The notes under the pieces were generated by a model. The model was not told the DNA's origin. It did no database searches and was given only the letters and a program-made list of their open reading frames with translations. Source: Siphonodentalium dalli (taxonomy: Eukaryota; Mollusca; Scaphopoda; Gadilida; Siphonodentaliidae). From it: DNA of 64,000 bases. Every line of letters begins with the position of its first letter. Positions within the stretch are counted from its first letter, which is position 1. Shown here one piece after another: positions 59,753 to 64,000 of this stretch. A program made the position numbers and the translations under genes. The DNA is taken from NCBI GenBank assembly GCA_032622095.1, contig CP136062.1, forward strand, positions 155,304,875-155,368,874, in the 5' to 3' direction.

Positions 59753-62505
59753 ATTCAATGTGAGTCATCCGAACTTGCCTTGAGGGCTGATTGAAATGCT
59801 ACGCGGATGAGTCGTTATTCGTCTCCATGGTATACTATGGACTTCTGTCGTACATCTCCATCAACCTTGTATAAAATGTTCTCAACGCCATGCTATAGGG
59901 AGTCTAATGGTTTAGTTTAACCATACGTCAGTCGATGTCATGGTTGGGGACCAAGGAAGGAACATGATACAAACTTCTTTGTCATCGATTGCCACCAGAC
60001 GAATACATAATGGAATTTAGATTGTACATGGCATTTAGGGTATGATTTAAAGTTGGCAAAGTGCACCGTCGAAGTGAATGATGGACCCGAAGCTCTTTAT
60101 AATGTGTTTTCACTGGGGCCCGAACCATTCAATTGTATAAAGGTTACACCCCCACTATTTCAGAACCAAATAAGTCCAATATGAACATATGTGGATATTT
60201 AAGTCAGACATGAACCTATTTGTACGAGAGTGTTCTGGAAATGTATATGTATGTGTCTATATGATATACTGCACTACATGGTGTACTTTAAAGTCACATG
60301 GCGGTATGCGCTCCGAAATACACCTAATAATATTCGCTGTAGATTTTTCCCGGTATCGAAATAGGTCGAGATATACTTCCATTTTACGGCAGTATAGTCC
60401 CAGACAGACGCATTGAACTCATACAAAATATAACTTTGAAGACGGTGTTTGGGTGCTAAACAAACAACAGCCATGTCACGGCATGGCACATTAAAGATAA
60501 TTCTGTGTTACGCTATTCCTGATATTGTAGAAATAAAGAGCGTTTGTTTCACTTCTGTGCGAAAAATTGAAAACAGCTGGAAGATGTCTGTAACCATGGC
60601 AATTATTTATCAGAGCATATATATGATGCCGGAATATAAATAGTTCGTGTATCTGTCAACCTATATTATACCTCCTACTAAATTAGGCAGACACATATTT
60701 GGAAGCTCGAAAGAGCCATGTCCGTTTAACATACTAAACACATGGTGCGTTCTAAATCAGGAATCGAAGTCGGATAAACCATATTGTACGACCTTGCCTA
60801 AACCTACACACAAGGCTCGTCCTGATTGGTCAGTATCCTGTATTCACATGCAGACGCGGACCGTCCTTTTGTAGTACAATTCTAGATATTTTTAATTGTA
60901 CCACAAACAATGTGGTACAATCAGTGAAATGCTGCCAACGCCTCGAAATTTCAGAAGTCAAACCATACGGTCATTGGCTAATGTCATGCTAAAGACTGAA
61001 GAAAGAGACATATAATGACTAACTACTGTATTATACTGATTTTTATTTAAGTTAGAACAAAAATAAGTCTTAAGTGAATTTGTTTGCCACAAAAACAATG
61101 GAAAGGGGTTGTCGTTCAATAGTGACGCTATGTTTCACTATCAGGTCTAAGAGAAGAATTGTTTGGTGGAAAATCTTACCACGCAGAGCTAGAAACTGGG
61201 CTATTATATAACAGTTTGAACATATGTCACTACAATTTCGACCAAACCATACAGTCGAATTACAAAAGAAATAAATACACTGCGCATCGACGTGTATAGT
61301 AGAATTTGACCACATAAACTGATTGTACTACCCCGCTTCGCGTCGTCCTACAATCAGTTTCTTTGTGGCCGATGCGCAGTGTATTTATGTCTTAAATAGA
61401 TAAGAGCAACATTTCTATAAAGTGTCGCACAATTAACTAAACTTATATAGTCATCTCCGTGATATGATGTATTCGTTTTAAAGTATAGTTTTCATACTCA
61501 TAAGAGTCGCCGATAGATAAAGGAATCGCTATATGGCTAGTTAGGTGTTTCAAAGTGGGCAGATAGGCGCCGTTGGGTATGAGGAGCTAGAAAACAACAG
61601 CATTTATTATAGGCATCAACATGATACTAATCGTGCGGCTTGAAGATAAAGATTTACTGAATTGGGGTGGAGTTGATGCATTAAATTGATAAAGACGGAG
61701 TTACCGATATCAAAATGTTTGGTTAGTTTTTAAAGATCTACAGTCCGATTTAACACCAGATGACCGAATTATTTGAGATAATGACCAGCTTAGCAAGACA
61801 ATGAAAAAGGAAAACTGAATTCAATTATCATCTGTTCTATGGCACGAGCGTCGCGACAATTGACAAAGGCATATACACCAGGTTTACGCGTATACAATAT
61901 CATAATTAGGAATGCTGTGTATTATATTCCATGTTTGGGCAACGGAATCATAGCTTCTCTTTATCAGAGACACTCTTTAACAGAGATCGCTGGAATATTG
62001 CTCAGTCGACAGAAATTGAAGTCGACATCTGACCATCGAAACCTCCCGCTAATGGACCCAATCATCTTTATTTTGTGAATCAACGTTATTGCTGAGTACT
62101 CAGTTGTGATATAGTCTGTAAGATTACTGTGGTAATAATCTTCTATACCGATGTCTATTACACGTCCATGTTGTGTTTACTTCTTGACACGGGTCGAATT
62201 AATGGTGTTAAACTAAAGACAACAATGTGATTCACGGTATATGATCCATGTATAAGATTGACGTTGTATTATGCCAATTTGTGGAAAACATTAACTACCT
62301 TGACCAAATATATTCCTATCAAATGTCCCCATAAAATGTTCACGTCACTTTAACCTGGACAACGCCGGGTCACCATGCTAGTACTATATATAGCATGTAA
62401 TAAAATGCGTAGGAGCTGGGAGGAACACACTACTCACGTGACTATTTCTGGCAAGCAACGTTAGAATGTGATTATTTATTATAATTAGATGAGGATTCAG
62501 CGTCC
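59753..62505. other. RGK upstream intergenic DNA, copy B
   Basis: Counterpart of 20,630-23,380. No gene is recognised. It includes the hairpin at 61,271-61,388 and the CACGTG site at 62,435-62,440. Confidence 0.5.
61271..61388. repeat. 118-bp hairpin (MITE-like), copy B
   Basis: Counterpart of 22,151-22,268. The outer 19-bp arms are unchanged, and the few substitutions fall in the unpaired stretch between the stems and in the loop. Confidence 0.85.
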
Positions 62506-62514
62506 TATATAAAG
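62506..62514 (+). promoter_or_regulatory. TATA box of RGK copy B
   Basis: TATATAAAG about 105 bases upstream of the ATG, a closer match to consensus than the copy A version. Confidence 0.65.
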
Positions 62515-62617
62515 AGTCGTAGATAGGGACACCACTCATAACGCATTTGCAACTCATCAGTTAATAAACAATCGCTGACATTTATATCGCACCTTCGATA
62601 TCCTGTAATTTGTCAAA

Positions 62618-62942
62618 ATGTCTCGTCAAAATTATAAAATTAATGCTGAGGATCGTGACATGTACTCCTGTCGTTCTTTCAGCTTCACATCAAAAGGACT
62701 GATCAATAAGGGGGATTCGATGCAATCTCTGAGTGACGTAAGCCTAACATCAAGTAGTGGCGAATCGAGCGAGAGTTCTTCCCGTACTTCTAGCTGTTCT
62801 GACTTCTTTTACGCAGACGAATCGGTGCTAGGCCAAGAATGCTGCCGTGTAGCTGTCGTAGGTTCACATGGCGTTGGGAAGACGGCCCTGATACGACAAT
62901 TTATGACGTCAGAATACGTTGGTGATGTCGACGATGTGGAAG
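62618..62942 (+). CDS. RGK-family GTPase, copy B, exon 1 (rest beyond window)
   Basis: 325 bases coding 108 residues plus one base, with the donor GTTGGT at 62,943. It is identical in layout to copy A exon 1 but with 11 extra residues (ESSESSSRTSS) in the serine-rich linker before the G domain. Other differences are mild: DK to GQ just upstream of the first strand, one isoleucine to valine, and at least four silent changes. G1 (GSHGVGKT) is intact. Whether exons 2-4 exist cannot be seen. It is either a tandem paralogue or the other allele. Confidence 0.85.
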
Positions 62943-64000
62943 GTTGGTACCGTTAATTTATTTTATTGTTTAAAGATTCGAATGGGCACCTAATTAGTAC
63001 CTAAGGTAATTTCCAGATAATATCAATATCAAATATAACCAGAACGCGCCACATGGCTTTTTGTCTCTGGAAGTTACATAATTATAATACATAAGACATG
63101 ACTTTGTTCAGGAAATTGAACGGCACCGATCTCCAGTACCGGGGCTGTATACAAATCATATATTCCTTTCTTCAAATCGTCCATTGATGAACTCGCGACT
63201 ACAAAACAAGGTAAACTGTTCATGTTAGAAATTACACGTGAAAAACATATTTACGGATATCCTTTTTTAAGTATGTCCCTTGTAATTTGAGTTCATGTCC
63301 TCTGTTCCGTTTGTAATCAGCGAATACAAAATAATAACACCGGTCCGTGTTATACAAACCGTTCTGATATATAGAAACCTCGATAAAATCGCCCCTAAAT
63401 CGTCTATTATTCATATATTTGAGTTTTACGATGCGTAAACCAGACATAAGAATAAACGCGATGTGTTGCATCCCAAAGGGATAATTACACTCACTTCATT
63501 TGCTGTAGTATTTTCCCCATCGATATCCAAATATTAAATGCTTTTAAATAGGGTAATTATATCGGTATGGGAATGGACGTTGCATATTAAATTTCGCTAT
63601 GACAACGCAAGACGTCGCGGCAACGTCACTACAAAGTTCCCAATATTTAACAATAGTTCACATTTAATCTATGTGTGTATATAAGTGTATTACGGGTTGA
63701 TAGTTTTCACTAAAATAACTATAATTATTAATCGACGTATCATAACAAAATGACAGATTGAATGGCATTTATCGTGTCCGACCAAAAACTGTTCGCAATA
63801 TACAGATATGGTAAATGGACCAATATCATAGCAATTAGCCAGGCTGCTTAACAAAAGGTAAACAAATGTACGACAGATTATAAGACATCGCTATCGCGAC
63901 GAGCACTGACCGAAATCGTTATTGTATGCTGTAACCCTTGCTACACTAAAGCATCATTGAATAGTTGTGATCCCAAATGAAATGTTCAGACAATAAGCTC
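62943..64000. other. RGK copy B intron 1 (partial)
   Basis: Counterpart of 23,790-24,847. The minus-strand frame 63,471-63,232 is present in both copies without a recognisable domain. The window ends here. Confidence 0.7.

Larger units (their letters stand above)
45923..64000. repeat. Segmental duplication, copy B
   Basis: This is the direct-repeat partner of 1-24,847. It lacks the CACTA element and carries the uninterrupted target site at 51,300-51,302. It has its own insertions: 194 bp at 50,074-50,267, and a LINE fragment at 59,260-59,752 beside a 30-bp tract missing from A. It keeps sequence that copy A lost: 38 bp near 53,835-53,872 and 33 bp inside the RGK first exon. The copy ends at the window edge just inside RGK intron 1. 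No gap characters or low-complexity tract mark the junction at 45,923. Confidence 0.97.

Overview
The window is eukaryotic and animal-like. It holds one spliced gene with GT/AG introns, a TATA promoter and a poly(A) signal, a dense and varied transposon load (CACTA, hAT-like, Helitron, several non-LTR retrotransposons, foldback elements), AT-rich non-coding DNA, and a CCCTAA-containing satellite. Nothing prokaryotic is visible. A marine invertebrate, most likely a lophotrochozoan such as a mollusc, is my inference from the fly-like (protostome-like) RGK GTPase and the repeat types; the sequence does not prove it.

Layout: positions 1-24,847 (copy A) are repeated at 45,923-64,000 (copy B) at high identity. 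Both copies run past the window edges on at least one side. The differences between them act as natural experiments. Copy A alone carries a 6-kb CACTA/EnSpm-type DNA transposon (5,223-11,206, TAT target duplication, empty site intact in copy B at 51,300-51,302) with a hAT-like element nested inside. Copy A alone has a 1.6-kb AT-rich block (14,661-16,262). Copy B alone has a 194-bp insert (50,074-50,267) and a 5'-truncated LINE (59,260-59,752). Both copies share degenerate LINE reverse transcriptase and ORF1 fragments, an unclassified ~1.6-kb repeat present twice per copy, a tRNA-like pol III head, a 74-bp tandem repeat and a hairpin element. The duplication may be a real tandem segmental duplication or two haplotypes joined in the assembly.

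The single convincing cellular gene is a four-exon RGK-family small GTPase (Rad/Gem/Rem/Rgk type; exons 23,498-23,789, 26,139-26,227, 31,480-31,663, 33,084-33,292; 257 aa). It has intact G1, NKxD and ETS motifs and the family's C-terminal cysteine seven residues from the end, but no recognisable G3. Copy B contains its paralogous (or allelic) first exon at 62,618-62,942 and the rest lies beyond the window. The exon-1 copies differ by an in-frame 33-bp serine-rich indel.

Between the copies (24,848-45,922) lie the RGK introns with degenerate repeats, a 2.8-kb telomere-like GC-rich satellite (about 34,060-36,820) with a small island of the same satellite in RGK intron 2, a 1.24-kb foldback element (40,103-41,340), and a decayed minus-strand Helitron RepHel gene (about 45,460-41,640) that has suffered an internal ~555-bp tandem duplication. 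Apart from RGK, no open reading frame looks like a functional host gene.
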